NCBI RefSeq assembly: GCF_006352025.1
Contig: NZ_CP040937.1
Span: 242,173 to 306,172 of the forward strand
Origin: Hymenobacter sp. DG01
Lineage (GTDB): Bacteria; Bacteroidota; Bacteroidia; Cytophagales; Hymenobacteraceae
DNA length: 64,000 nt
Direction: 5' to 3'
Position 1 is the stretch's first letter. Each line of letters opens with the position of its first letter. Under the pieces are notes generated by a model. The model did no database searches. It was not told the origin of the DNA and worked only from the letters and a program-made list of their open reading frames with translations. Below, piece after piece: positions 51,936 to 58,882 of this stretch. Both the position numbers and the translations under genes were made by a program.

Positions 51936-52370
51936 ATGCTACGGAAAATATTACACTCAACCCTGCTGGCCGCTGCCGCCATCTGTACTGTTTCGACGCT
52001 GGCCACGGCTCAGGATTTAAGTCGCCCCAGCACTAAAGTTCCGGCCGAGCGGCAAGTGGACGTAACAGATTCCTGGGCAACGGGTACTTTCCCCGCCTCC
52101 CCCACCGGCCTGCAGCTCTACCCCAATCCCACGTATGGTACCGTCGTGAAAGTTAGTGCACCGGTTAGTGGCCGCATGCTTCTGGAAGTAAAGCCGCTCT
52201 TTGGCGTGTCTAGCGGCAATACACTTGGGTATATCTATAAGTCCGATTATGAGGCTGGCACCGAGTTTTTATACCTGCTGAACACGTCGGTTATCAAAAA
52301 CGGCCAATACAGGATCGTCGGCACAGTGGGTTCAACGCTCTACTCCCAGACCTTGTACGTGCAATACTAG
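51936..52370 (+). CDS. small exported protein, T9SS-sorting-domain-like
   Basis: 144 residues. A signal peptide (LLAAAAICTVSTLATAQ) is followed by a short linker and a domain (LQLYPNPTYGTVVKVSAPVSGRMLLEVKPLFG...KNGQYRIVGTVGSTLYSQTLYVQ) with the YPNPT...G.Y...V pattern of type A T9SS C-terminal domains. The protein is hardly more than signal plus sorting domain, so its cargo is minimal or the fold serves another purpose. Confidence 0.7.
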   Translation: MLRKILHSTLLAAAAICTVSTLATAQDLSRPSTKVPAERQVDVTDSWATGTFPASPTGLQLYPNPTYGTVVKVSAPVSGRMLLEVKPLFGVSSGNTLGYIYKSDYEAGTEFLYLLNTSVIKNGQYRIVGTVGSTLYSQTLYVQY

Positions 52371-52386
52371 GCCTCTCTACCTTTAT

Positions 52387-52423
52387 AAAGCCCGGCTCCT
52401 TCAGAAGGAAGCCGGGCTTTTTG
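52387..52423 (+). terminator. terminator after the 51936 gene
   Basis: AAAGCCCGGCT with GCCGGGCTTT plus an inner CTTC/GAAG stem and TTTTT. Confidence 0.85.
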
Positions 52424-52446
52424 ACTAAATGGCAAGTGTGTGGACC

Positions 52447-52477
52447 AAAAAAAGCGCCCGGTTGCAGCCGGGCGCTT
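52447..52477 (-). terminator. terminator after the 52533 gene
   Basis: AAGCGCCCGG pairs with CCGGGCGCTT around a six-base loop; minus-strand TTTTTTTGG follows. Confidence 0.85.
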
Positions 52478-52532
52478 CTGGAAACCTACTGGTTGCAGCC
52501 AGCTGCTTCATTCACTCACTCTTTCACTCTTT

Positions 52533-53033
52533 CTATCGGTTTGCCAGAATGCCGGCGCTGGATAAGCGTACGAGCTGATTTTCCATGCGCTGTCGCAGAC
52601 TGCTGATCTGCCGGTAACTCCTGCGCAATGAAGGCAAGGCCTCGGCTGTGCTGTGAAGCTGTTGAACGCGCAGGGCCTCCAGCGGGTCCCAGCTACGGTC
52701 CAACTCATCGGCAAAGCTTTTCCACCGGGCTAGCTCCTCAGGGTGCTGGCGGGCCTGCAGGCAGGCCTGACGGACAATGGAGCCCAGGCGCCGGTACTCC
52801 GCAAAATAGGCTGCTACCAACGCGTGCTCCCTTACGGTGGCCAGCTGCGGCGTAGTACGCCAGATCTCCGCCGTTTCTGAAAAGTTGCGCACCGACGTAA
52901 GATCATTACTGAGCATGGCCGGCAGTTGCTGAGTCTGCTTATACACCGTGCTGGTCTGGGCCTGCAGGGTAGCCGTAGAACCGATTGCCAGGCCGGCCAG
53001 CTGCAATAGTGTCTTGGTTAAAGCTCTTTTCAT
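52533..53033 (-). CDS. exported helical protein, possibly conjugation related
   Basis: 166 residues from ATG 53033. A signal peptide (LLQLAGLAIGSTATLQAQ) precedes an all-helical chain (VYKQTQQLPAMLSNDLTSVRNFSETAEIWRTTPQLATVREHALVAAYFAEYRRLGSIVRQ). The composition recalls the VirB5-like 12136 product, but I see no firm identity. Motif A copy 14 lies upstream, divergent from 53145. Confidence 0.6.
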   Translation of the reverse strand: MKRALTKTLLQLAGLAIGSTATLQAQTSTVYKQTQQLPAMLSNDLTSVRNFSETAEIWRTTPQLATVREHALVAAYFAEYRRLGSIVRQACLQARQHPEELARWKSFADELDRSWDPLEALRVQQLHSTAEALPSLRRSYRQISSLRQRMENQLVRLSSAGILANR

Positions 53034-53095
53034 AGGGTAGGAGAAAAGGATTGCGTTGCTAATTATTTGCAAGGTAGGTCGTTTACCTGCTTCAA

Positions 53096-53115
53096 TGCAA
53101 CTATATTTAATCGCA
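53096..53115. promoter_or_regulatory. motif A palindrome, copy 14, between divergent genes
   Basis: TGCAACTATATTTAATCGCA. A related short palindrome TTGCTAATTATTTGCAA is at 53055-53071, nearer the minus-strand gene. Confidence 0.8.
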
Positions 53116-53144
53116 GTTAGAGTTCTACTGCGTGCACGCCCTTT

Positions 53145-53504
53145 ATGCTACTCGCTATGCTCGATGCTTTGGATTGCCCCCTGAAAACTCGTCGGCTCTA
53201 CTACGATCTTCCGCCTGGCTCTACGCCGCCCGCGGCAGATACCTTTCTCGTCAGCGTGGTGAAGGGAAAAGGTGATATTGAGCGGGCTATCGGCACGGTG
53301 TATCACATCGTATCGGCGCGGGCCCGCAAGGTGCAGCAGCCTCAGTGCAGCCGCTATTTCCTGGAAGTCGTAGCGGCCCCTGATATGAAGCCGTACACCG
53401 CGCTCTCATGTCTGGGCACCGAGGTAGTGGTTACGGTAAAAGGCGCGGCGGCCCACCCGCTATACTGGTACCCCCGCCGCAAAGCCAGCGGCCCGGCTAA
53501 CTAA
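53145..53504 (+). CDS. unrecognised beta-rich protein
   Basis: 119 residues (ATG 53145, or 53157). DTFLVSVVKGKGDIERAIGTVYHIVSARARKVQQPQCSRYFLEVVAAPDMKPYTALSCLGTEVVVTVKG...PLYWYPRRK suggests a small beta-barrel-like fold as in ASCH or related domains, but this is weak. No signal peptide. Controlled by motif A copy 14. Confidence 0.55.
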   Translation: MLLAMLDALDCPLKTRRLYYDLPPGSTPPAADTFLVSVVKGKGDIERAIGTVYHIVSARARKVQQPQCSRYFLEVVAAPDMKPYTALSCLGTEVVVTVKGAAAHPLYWYPRRKASGPAN

Positions 53505-53564
53505 TAGATTTTATAAGCCCAAAAGAAAGCTTTTATAAGCTCAAAAGGATAGAAATGGTAAGCG

Positions 53565-53598
53565 AAAAGGGCCGCCTAGTTTCAGGCAGCCCTTTTTT
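53565..53598. terminator. terminator between 53145 and 53615 genes
   Basis: AAAAGGGC/GCCCTTTT stem with an inner GCCT/AGGC pair; T-run on the plus side, A-run on the other. Confidence 0.8.
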
Positions 53599-53614
53599 GT
53601 GGTAAGGATCGGAT

Positions 53615-53875
53615 CTAGCTTTCTGTCTCGATGCGTATGCGCTGCAGGTAGGTTCGCCAGAGCAACAACGCCAGCAGCAGTAAGCCCAGCTCACTCAGCA
53701 ACCCTAGGCCATATACTATCCATGCAAACCACTGCTGGGGCTGCAGCAACAAGGGCCGGATGCCGCCCAGTACCATCAGGGTCGTGCCTGAGGCCAGTAA
53801 GCCCACAGACTTACTCGACAGACCCCGAGGGGCTTGGCCCCGGTACAATGACCGCAGCACAGCTAGTAGTGTCAT
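53615..53875 (-). CDS. two-helix small membrane protein
   Basis: 86 residues with helices at about 25-45 (VGLLASGTTLMVLGGIRPLLL) and 50-73 (FAWIVYGLGLLSELGLLLLALLL) and a basic end. Last gene of a three-gene operon starting at 54941. Function unknown. Confidence 0.55.
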   Translation of the reverse strand: MTLLAVLRSLYRGQAPRGLSSKSVGLLASGTTLMVLGGIRPLLLQPQQWFAWIVYGLGLLSELGLLLLALLLWRTYLQRIRIETES

Positions 53876-53888
53876 AGAAAAGTTGTGC

Positions 53889-54248
53889 TTAGGCCATCAA
53901 AGCTAGGGAGCGGCGGCGGGTTTCCTGCTGCGCCTGCCGGTACGGACGCTCCCGCTCATACTGGGTCGGAACCCCGGCCGCCCGACTCGCTGCCCGCTCA
54001 GCCTGCCGGCGAACCGTCGTAACGTGGGTTGCCATGAGCTGAGCTGCCTGGGTGGCCTTCAGGCCCCGGACAACTTTTGTTGTTCCTTCGGGGCAGCTTT
54101 TTAGATCGGGCTCCTGTAGGCCGTTGGGAGCCACTATGATCTGTATGGCTGAATCTAGCCGCGCTTCGAGCACGGGCTTGGCGCCCTGGGTGGTCTGGAT
54201 GTAAAGTACGGCAAACAGGATGGCGGCGGGCTTCGTGGTCTGGCTCAT
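53889..54248 (-). CDS. unrecognised basic array protein
   Basis: 119 residues. A beta-rich N terminus (AAILFAVLYIQTTQGAKPVLEARLDSAIQIIVA) and a strongly basic helical C terminus (VRRQAERAASRAAGVPTQYERERPYRQAQQETRRRS) that could bind nucleic acid. No family recognised. Confidence 0.5.
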   Translation of the reverse strand: MSQTTKPAAILFAVLYIQTTQGAKPVLEARLDSAIQIIVAPNGLQEPDLKSCPEGTTKVVRGLKATQAAQLMATHVTTVRRQAERAASRAAGVPTQYERERPYRQAQQETRRRSLALMA

Positions 54249-54302
54249 GGTCGCTTAAAATGGGCTGTAGGGAAAGAAAGGGTAAAGGGGAGCAAACGGA
54301 GC

Positions 54303-54941
54303 CTAGCTGTAAGGCTCCAGTTCCCGGCCGTAGACGTGAGGGTGGGGCTTGGGCGACTGGCCTTTGCAGTACCACTCCGGCAGGTTCGGCACATTTACCA
54401 GCACGCCTAGCCATCCGTCCAGATGGAAATAGCCCTGCACCTTACCGGCCCCGATGCTATTCATGTGGATCGTTACATTCTGCCCCAGCAGCGGCACAAA
54501 GCTCTTGCCGCTCCATTTGGCTTCCGTGGGGGCTGGTAGGCGCCACGGCTCTACTGTGGCCTGACGGGGTGCTACCACTTCCACCTGCGCCGCGACGCTA
54601 GGCCACTCCGGGCTTTCATTGCCGGCATTCCGCGCCTGCTGATCCTGCAGGGCAGCTTCAAGGCCTTCCGGATAAGTGATACCCAAGCGACCCAGCGTAG
54701 CCAAGACTTCTGCCAGCGTCATGCTGCCGTCCCCGTGTCGAAGGTTGTCGAATACGCTCACTTCCAGCTGCGGGTAGTGAGGCACGTAGGTTTCGACGTT
54801 CAAAAAGAAATACTGCAACGGGCGGTCCCACCCGCACAGAACCTGCACCGGCACTCGCTGACCGGAAGCGTCGGAATCCAGCAGAAGGGCAGGCGAGGCC
54901 TGGGCGGCAAGAGCGGTGGCGAAAAAACGATTTTGACTCAT
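54303..54941 (-). CDS. fusion of the CGWDR and GYFH-FGR array domains
   Basis: 212 residues from ATG 54941. The N-terminal domain (VQVLCGWDRPLQYFFLNV) matches the 35438 protein; the C-terminal domain (GAGKVQGYFHLDGWLGVLVNVPNLPEW....PHVYGREL) matches the end of the 42682 protein. The chain therefore joins two domains that occur separately elsewhere in the array, suggesting they act on the same target. Function unknown. Confidence 0.65.
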   Translation of the reverse strand: MSQNRFFATALAAQASPALLLDSDASGQRVPVQVLCGWDRPLQYFFLNVETYVPHYPQLEVSVFDNLRHGDGSMTLAEVLATLGRLGITYPEGLEAALQDQQARNAGNESPEWPSVAAQVEVVAPRQATVEPWRLPAPTEAKWSGKSFVPLLGQNVTIHMNSIGAGKVQGYFHLDGWLGVLVNVPNLPEWYCKGQSPKPHPHVYGRELEPYS

Positions 54942-54968
54942 TTCAAGGCGGGTTAAGTGGCTTGCGTT

Positions 54969-54986
54969 GTTGTCTTTTATACGCAC
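54969..54986 (-). promoter_or_regulatory. motif B variant, promoter of the 54941-53615 operon
   Basis: GTTGTCTTTTATACGCAC, same as the 50616 copy. ATAAAAAACCCGCTC follows as in other modules. Confidence 0.75.
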
Positions 54987-55026
54987 TTGACCCGCCTAAT
55001 GTTGTGAATAATTAATAAAAAACCCG

Positions 55027-55046
55027 CTCAATTAATTTTAAACGCA
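55027..55046. promoter_or_regulatory. degenerate motif A-like site
   Basis: CTCAATTAATTTTAAACGCA, four mismatches to the consensus. It may be chance. Confidence 0.3.
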
Positions 55047-55133
55047 CTTTTTACCCCGCGATCATTTTTTCTTTTTCAACCGACAACTTTCTAAAATTCC
55101 GGGCTATAAACTCTGAAGAATATATAATTTTTC

Positions 55134-55391
55134 ATGCAGATAAAAACCCTGAATTTAGGTACTTGTAACGGGAGTTGCATTTGCCTACCTGCCGGCCTGG
55201 AAAACGCCGTAATCATCAATGGCACGCTTGACGTGTTGCAAAAGCTTGCTGGTCCCAACGGATTTGCTGCCCTCACATTTCTGGGGTCGCCTTACGTTTA
55301 CCACACAGCTACAAAGCTGACTCTGATACAGCGTCTGCGCTTGCACCTGCATATGAAGTTGCTGCGTCTGCGCCTGCAGTCGCGTGGGTAG
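55134..55391 (+). CDS. possible small gene, weakly supported
   Basis: 85 residues from ATG 55134, beginning MQIKTLNLGTCNGSCICLPAGLENAVIINGTLDVLQKLAG. The first half looks protein-like; the end is Leu/Arg repetition. A terminator lies 22 bp downstream, which favours a real gene, but a 69-residue minus-strand frame overlaps it and nothing is recognised. Confidence 0.35.
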   Translation: MQIKTLNLGTCNGSCICLPAGLENAVIINGTLDVLQKLAGPNGFAALTFLGSPYVYHTATKLTLIQRLRLHLHMKLLRLRLQSRG

Positions 55392-55412
55392 CACCCGTTA
55401 GGCACAAAGTAG

Positions 55413-55442
55413 AAAGCCCCGCGTCACTTGGCGCGGGGCTTT
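55413..55442. terminator. bidirectional terminator at 55.4 kb
   Basis: AAAGCCCCGCG pairs with CGCGGGGCTTT around eight bases, ending the five-gene minus operon and the possible plus ORF. Confidence 0.85.
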
Positions 55443-55478
55443 CTTTATACAAAGTATGCTGCACCTAGCGGGCAAGCG

Positions 55479-55754
55479 CTACTTGAACGCCCACCAGCTA
55501 TAAAGCAGAATGGCGCACATTACCGTTACCATCCCATATATGAGCCCGCGCATAATAGAAGGCATGCCCTGAGCCAGCCATGTAAAAGCGCCGAAGAAGA
55601 TCAGCTTAGAAATGTGGCGCTCCTGAAAATGCTCCTCCACCCAAAAGGACAGCATGAGCAGAGCCAGGAACCAGTACCACTTTTTACGGCTGGCCTTGGC
55701 TGCTGGTGCACTCGTCTGGACTGCAGCAGATGGGTCGTGCGCTGAATCTTGCAT
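55479..55754 (-). CDS. two-helix small membrane protein
   Basis: 91 residues. Helices around 26-38 (WYWFLALLMLSFWV) and 50-88 (KLIFFGAFTWLAQGM...IYGMVTVMCAILLYSWW). The ATG overlaps the previous stop (TAATG). Last gene of the operon from 57223. Confidence 0.55.
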   Translation of the reverse strand: MQDSAHDPSAAVQTSAPAAKASRKKWYWFLALLMLSFWVEEHFQERHISKLIFFGAFTWLAQGMPSIMRGLIYGMVTVMCAILLYSWWAFK

Positions 55755-55957
55755 TAGCTTGCTTTAGGTGCCTCGGCTGATGCGGGAATATCCTTCACCA
55801 TGTTCTGCAGATAGTCAAAAACGTAATCTCCGGAGCGCTGGGTCTGCATCTTGCCGCGGCATCGGTAGCCCTGCTTCTGGGCAGCCATCACCTTGCGGCC
55901 GAAGTCGCCGGCATCGTTGTCTCGAACGACAATGTAATCCTGAAATACCTTGGCCAT
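55754..55957 (-). CDS. DUF1737-like small protein
   Basis: 67 residues. YIVVRDNDAGDFGRKVMAAQKQGYRCRGKMQTQRSGDYVFDYLQNMVKD follows the DUF1737 pattern (an opening strand, a helix with a GW/GY turn, and a final QAM-like helix). Such small proteins have no established function. Coupled to the 55479 gene. Confidence 0.5.
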   Translation of the reverse strand: MAKVFQDYIVVRDNDAGDFGRKVMAAQKQGYRCRGKMQTQRSGDYVFDYLQNMVKDIPASAEAPKAS

Positions 55958-55995
55958 AACTTATAAAACGTGGTTTTAAAGGTAAGGGAACGGTT

Positions 55996-56271
55996 CTAGG
56001 ACGCCCCAACGCCTGAAAACAAATCTGCCTGCTGGGTAGGCTCAGCACTTAGCGAGCCAAGCTTAAAAGATTTTTCCTCGGCCGTGTCGCGCACGGTGCG
56101 GGGGTGCCCGGTGGGTCCGTTCACGCCCCTGGTGCGGGCTTCCAGCTGCACGGTATAAACGCCACCCCCCGGCTTGCGGGTAATTACGCCCCGGCGCTTG
56201 TTATACCGAGTCGAGGAGTGCGTGACGGTGACGGTTTGACCTATGCTAAATGTGGCGGTATTCTGGCTCAT
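55996..56271 (-). CDS. KOW-like small protein ending in a clamp-binding-like motif
   Basis: 91 residues from ATG 56271. SIGQTVTVTHSSTRYNKRRGVITRKPGGGVYTVQLEAR has the G...V.....R.G.V pattern of a KOW/SH3-like nucleic-acid-binding barrel. The end TQQADLFSGVGAS contains QADLF, close to the beta-clamp consensus. Cotranscribed with the two upstream genes. Confidence 0.55.
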   Translation of the reverse strand: MSQNTATFSIGQTVTVTHSSTRYNKRRGVITRKPGGGVYTVQLEARTRGVNGPTGHPRTVRDTAEEKSFKLGSLSAEPTQQADLFSGVGAS

Positions 56272-56281
56272 GGCGGCAGGG

Positions 56282-56554
56282 TTATAGATAGTCGATGATG
56301 GGTCGGTCGGAGACGGGTATTGCGTCGTATGCGGCCTGCGCCACGGTTTTCGCTTGTTGTTCGGCGGCAATGCCCCGGCGCACACTTTCCAGGGCCGAAG
56401 CGCAGTACTGCTGCTGCTCCGCCTCGGAGAGGCCAGCTGCCTGCACCTGGCGACGGTAGCTGTTGTAGGTCTGGCGGTCAACCTTCAGACGGTTTTCAGC
56501 CGTCCGAAGGTTGATGCGAGCTTGTTCAAAGGCGGTAATGAGATTCTGTAGCAT
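56282..56554 (-). CDS. small coiled-coil protein
   Basis: 90 residues, a continuous helix rich in Gln, Arg and Ala (FEQARINLRTAENRLKVDRQTYNSYRRQVQAAGLSEAEQQQYCASALESVRRG). No family recognised. Lies between two genes whose products end in clamp-binding-like motifs. Confidence 0.5.
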   Translation of the reverse strand: MLQNLITAFEQARINLRTAENRLKVDRQTYNSYRRQVQAAGLSEAEQQQYCASALESVRRGIAAEQQAKTVAQAAYDAIPVSDRPIIDYL

Positions 56555-56563
56555 GTTTCTGGC

Positions 56564-57223
56564 CTAGGCGGCGGCGCTGGCAAACAGGTCGAGTTGTTCT
56601 GCCGGCGTGGTGAAGGTTAGGGTATGACCAGACTCGCGCTGGAGCTTGGCGCGTACCTGGCGGCTGAACTCGCGGGTAGTATCAACCTGCTCCCAGTGCT
56701 TGGCGCTTTCTTCCTGCCGGCGCTGCTGGCCGATGCTCTGCTGCACCTTCTCGGCCTGGTTCAGGCGCTGGTGGTAGATGTGCTGGCGAGTATGCTGGAT
56801 TACTTCCCGTAGAAATACCTGCTGGCGCTCGATCAGACTCATGTTATAGTAGACACCGGCAAACTCGGCGGGCAGATCTACTGGCACCCACGTTGCCAGG
56901 AACTCGCGCTGAGGGGCAGTAAGAAGCTTCTCCACCCGTTCAGGATGCTGCTCCGCCAGGCGCAATTCATGCAGCAGCTCATTTAGGCGGCGCTCAGCCT
57001 CGGTGTGAAAACCCGAAACGAAAGGAAGGCCTTGGAAGGGTGCGGCCTGAGCATCCTCAATGAAAGGGCGGCCGAAGCAGCCCCGGCGGTCCGGATCATT
57101 GCATAGGCCAATGAACTCGAATTCGTGTTTCTTCATTACCTCAGGCCAATTAATGGCGTTGAAGGCAGTCAGACGAGGAGCGAATAGAGGTGCTGATTTA
57201 GGGGCGATTGATAGCTTTTTCAT
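56564..57223 (-). CDS. array protein with C-terminal QLDLF clamp-binding motif
   Basis: 219 residues. The N-terminal third has KKHEFEFIGLCNDPDRRGCFGRPFIEDAQ, the rest is mainly helix (NELLHELRLAEQHPERVEKLLTAPQREFLATWV....KHWEQVDTTREFSRQVRAKLQ). The last residues are TTPAEQLDLFASAAA: QLDLF is a perfect match to the beta-sliding-clamp binding consensus. First gene of a five-gene operon with a module closely matching that of 35438. Confidence 0.65.
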   Translation of the reverse strand: MKKLSIAPKSAPLFAPRLTAFNAINWPEVMKKHEFEFIGLCNDPDRRGCFGRPFIEDAQAAPFQGLPFVSGFHTEAERRLNELLHELRLAEQHPERVEKLLTAPQREFLATWVPVDLPAEFAGVYYNMSLIERQQVFLREVIQHTRQHIYHQRLNQAEKVQQSIGQQRRQEESAKHWEQVDTTREFSRQVRAKLQRESGHTLTFTTPAEQLDLFASAAA

Positions 57224-57240
57224 GGGGAGGAAGGTTGCTT

Positions 57241-57355
57241 GCGTTGTCTTAGGTTATACGGAAAACGAGCCCCCTCAGTGCTAATAAACAGCAACAAAAA
57301 CCCGCTTCATTTGCCCTAATAAGACTTTTCTCCCCAACTGCCCACCTTTTCAACG
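57241..57355 (-). promoter_or_regulatory. array promoter module of the 57223-55479 operon
   Basis: GCGTTGTCTTAGGTTATACGG, then AACAGCAACAAAAACCCGC and CTTTTCTCCCCAACTGCCC on the plus strand. Near-duplicate of 35830-35945, showing the full module of about 115 bp is conserved. Confidence 0.75.
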
Positions 57356-57366
57356 CAGGCTGTCCC

Positions 57367-57564
57367 CTAGTTTCCCCCGCAGACCGGACACGCTGGCCAC
57401 CCCATGCTGCAATCAAGGTCGCTGGCAGTTGTCTTGAAGCCGCACCACGCGCATTTAAGTAGTGGTTCTACGCCGGCTGCTACTGCAGCGGGGAGTTGTG
57501 CCGGTACTGGCTGCCGCTTCGGGCGTACCAGAGTAATGTCATCAAAAACAGAAGCAGTTCGCAT
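57367..57564 (-). CDS. small zinc-ribbon protein
   Basis: 65 residues from ATG 57564, with a rare Shine-Dalgarno-like AGAAGGAGT in front that decides the start. LLKCAWCGFKTTASDLDCSMGWPACPVCGGN holds two CxxC pairs of a zinc ribbon at the C terminus. Possibly nucleic-acid or protein binding. Confidence 0.55.
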   Translation of the reverse strand: MRTASVFDDITLVRPKRQPVPAQLPAAVAAGVEPLLKCAWCGFKTTASDLDCSMGWPACPVCGGN

Positions 57565-57609
57565 ACTCCTTCTACGCAAATGACACAAAAAACGCTAATT
57601 AATAGCAAC

Positions 57610-57632
57610 AAAAAAGGGGCCATACGACCCCT
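57610..57632 (-). terminator. short terminator after the 57669 gene
   Basis: AGGGG pairs with CCCCT; on the minus strand TTTTTTGTTGCTATT follows, again joining a motif B half-site. Confidence 0.6.
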
Positions 57633-57668
57633 ATTTGTACATAATATCAGTTTAGTCCCTAACGCCCC

Positions 57669-58343
57669 TTACAGTGCCGGGGGAGTCCAAAGCGTATCTG
57701 CCCCGTGTTTGCGGGCATGGTCAATATGGTTCTTGAAATCATCCGGAGAGAACTTCGCATGTAGGCCACTATCTGTTCCGCGTGCCATGTTGTAGGCGCC
57801 ACTCTTTTGAAAGATAGCTACGCCCCCGTTAAGAAGGCGGGTAACAGCTCTGGCGGTGGCTGGCAGTTTTTCATCCCGGTCAGCCCTATACTCCCAGATA
57901 TCAGGACTATCATATTTGCCGGGCTGCAGTTCGGTAAGTACTTCCTCCTGGCCATGGTTGTATGACCGCACATACCCTACACCTGTCTGGGTTATGGGGG
58001 CCGTCTCCAGCCGGAAGTATGACCATTGATAATCTGTTTTCGAGGGGAAGCTATCGAATAGCAAATAGGTGGGTTTACATACCCGTCCCGGACTGTGCTC
58101 ACCAAACCGCAGCTCAATTGTGCCCGGTTCGTTTCCTGCTTGTGCTCCTGTCAGTACAAGCCCTCCTCCCGCTGCAAAGAAGGTATAATTACCGTGATTC
58201 AGGTTACCTATATGGTTTAACACCCGGATTATATCTTCCTGATTAGTCCAGTATGCCCGGGCCGGCACAACTGAGAAAAGCTGATCAATCATCTGCTTCC
58301 AATCGCTCGGGTTTTGTGCCCGGAATTCTTCAATGCTCATCAT
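57669..58343 (-). CDS. unrecognised 224-residue array protein
   Basis: From ATG 58343 (58340 also possible). SIEEFRAQNPSDWKQMIDQLFSVVPARAYWTNQEDIIRVLNHIGNLNHGNYTFFAAGGGL...FRLETAPITQTGVGYVRSYNHGQEEVLTEL. Lower GC than neighbours, similar to the 46335 gene. No domain recognised and no motif B upstream. Confidence 0.55.
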   Translation of the reverse strand: MMSIEEFRAQNPSDWKQMIDQLFSVVPARAYWTNQEDIIRVLNHIGNLNHGNYTFFAAGGGLVLTGAQAGNEPGTIELRFGEHSPGRVCKPTYLLFDSFPSKTDYQWSYFRLETAPITQTGVGYVRSYNHGQEEVLTELQPGKYDSPDIWEYRADRDEKLPATARAVTRLLNGGVAIFQKSGAYNMARGTDSGLHAKFSPDDFKNHIDHARKHGADTLWTPPAL

Positions 58344-58438
58344 ACGCAAGGAATGGCTAGTTACTCGTGGTTGAGCAGCAAATATCCGCATTGTAAATCA
58401 CCTTCCGATAAGCCCAGTAGCGAGTTCAAGGGTTATTC

Positions 58439-58792
58439 TTAGCCTTGTAACTCCGTGTAGCGCCAGCCCTGAAACCCAATTTGCGCAATAGGCTGAATGG
58501 GCCTCCAGATGGCCAACTTAACTTTTTTACCCTCGATCAGCTCCTCATCGTGCTGGTTTGTACTGGATCGGTAAACGGGCTCCTCCGAAAACTCCAGTAC
58601 CGTAAAGTAGCCGCGGACATATCCGCTGTGAATTATAAAGCACAGGGCGCCCGGCCCGCTTTCTTTAGGAAAATGCCGGCAGCTGAACGTCCAGAAATCT
58701 TCTTCACTATCGCAGGCCTGCAGAATCTTTTCCACGTCGGCCCAGCGGCGCAAATCGCCTTTTTGGGGGATGGTTGTCAATACGTTTTTCAT
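58439..58792 (-). CDS. unrecognised 117-residue array protein
   Basis: GALCFIIHSGYVRGYFTVLEFSEEPVYRSS....LIEGKKVKLAIWRPIQPIAQIGFQGWRYTEL suggests a small beta-barrel of ASCH/EVE-like type, where such modules recognise modified bases or nucleotides; this is a weak structural guess. Ends at the window's lower-GC stretch shared with 57669. Confidence 0.5.
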   Translation of the reverse strand: MKNVLTTIPQKGDLRRWADVEKILQACDSEEDFWTFSCRHFPKESGPGALCFIIHSGYVRGYFTVLEFSEEPVYRSSTNQHDEELIEGKKVKLAIWRPIQPIAQIGFQGWRYTELQG

Positions 58793-58825
58793 ACAGTATG
58801 CCTGATGGCAGTCGGAAAAAGTAAA

Positions 58826-58849
58826 GCCGCAATCTGCGTTGATTGCGGC
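58826..58849 (-). terminator. hairpin after the 58883 gene
   Basis: GCCGCAATC pairs with GATTGCGGC around six bases, followed on the minus strand by TTTACTTTTTCC. Confidence 0.7.
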
Positions 58850-58882
58850 CCACTGGTTAGCTTCAGCACTCCTGATAAGGGA

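Noticed and set aside
55185..55394. Minus-strand 69-codon frame
   Set aside because: Gln/Leu-rich shadow of the plus-strand frame; no promoter module or family match.
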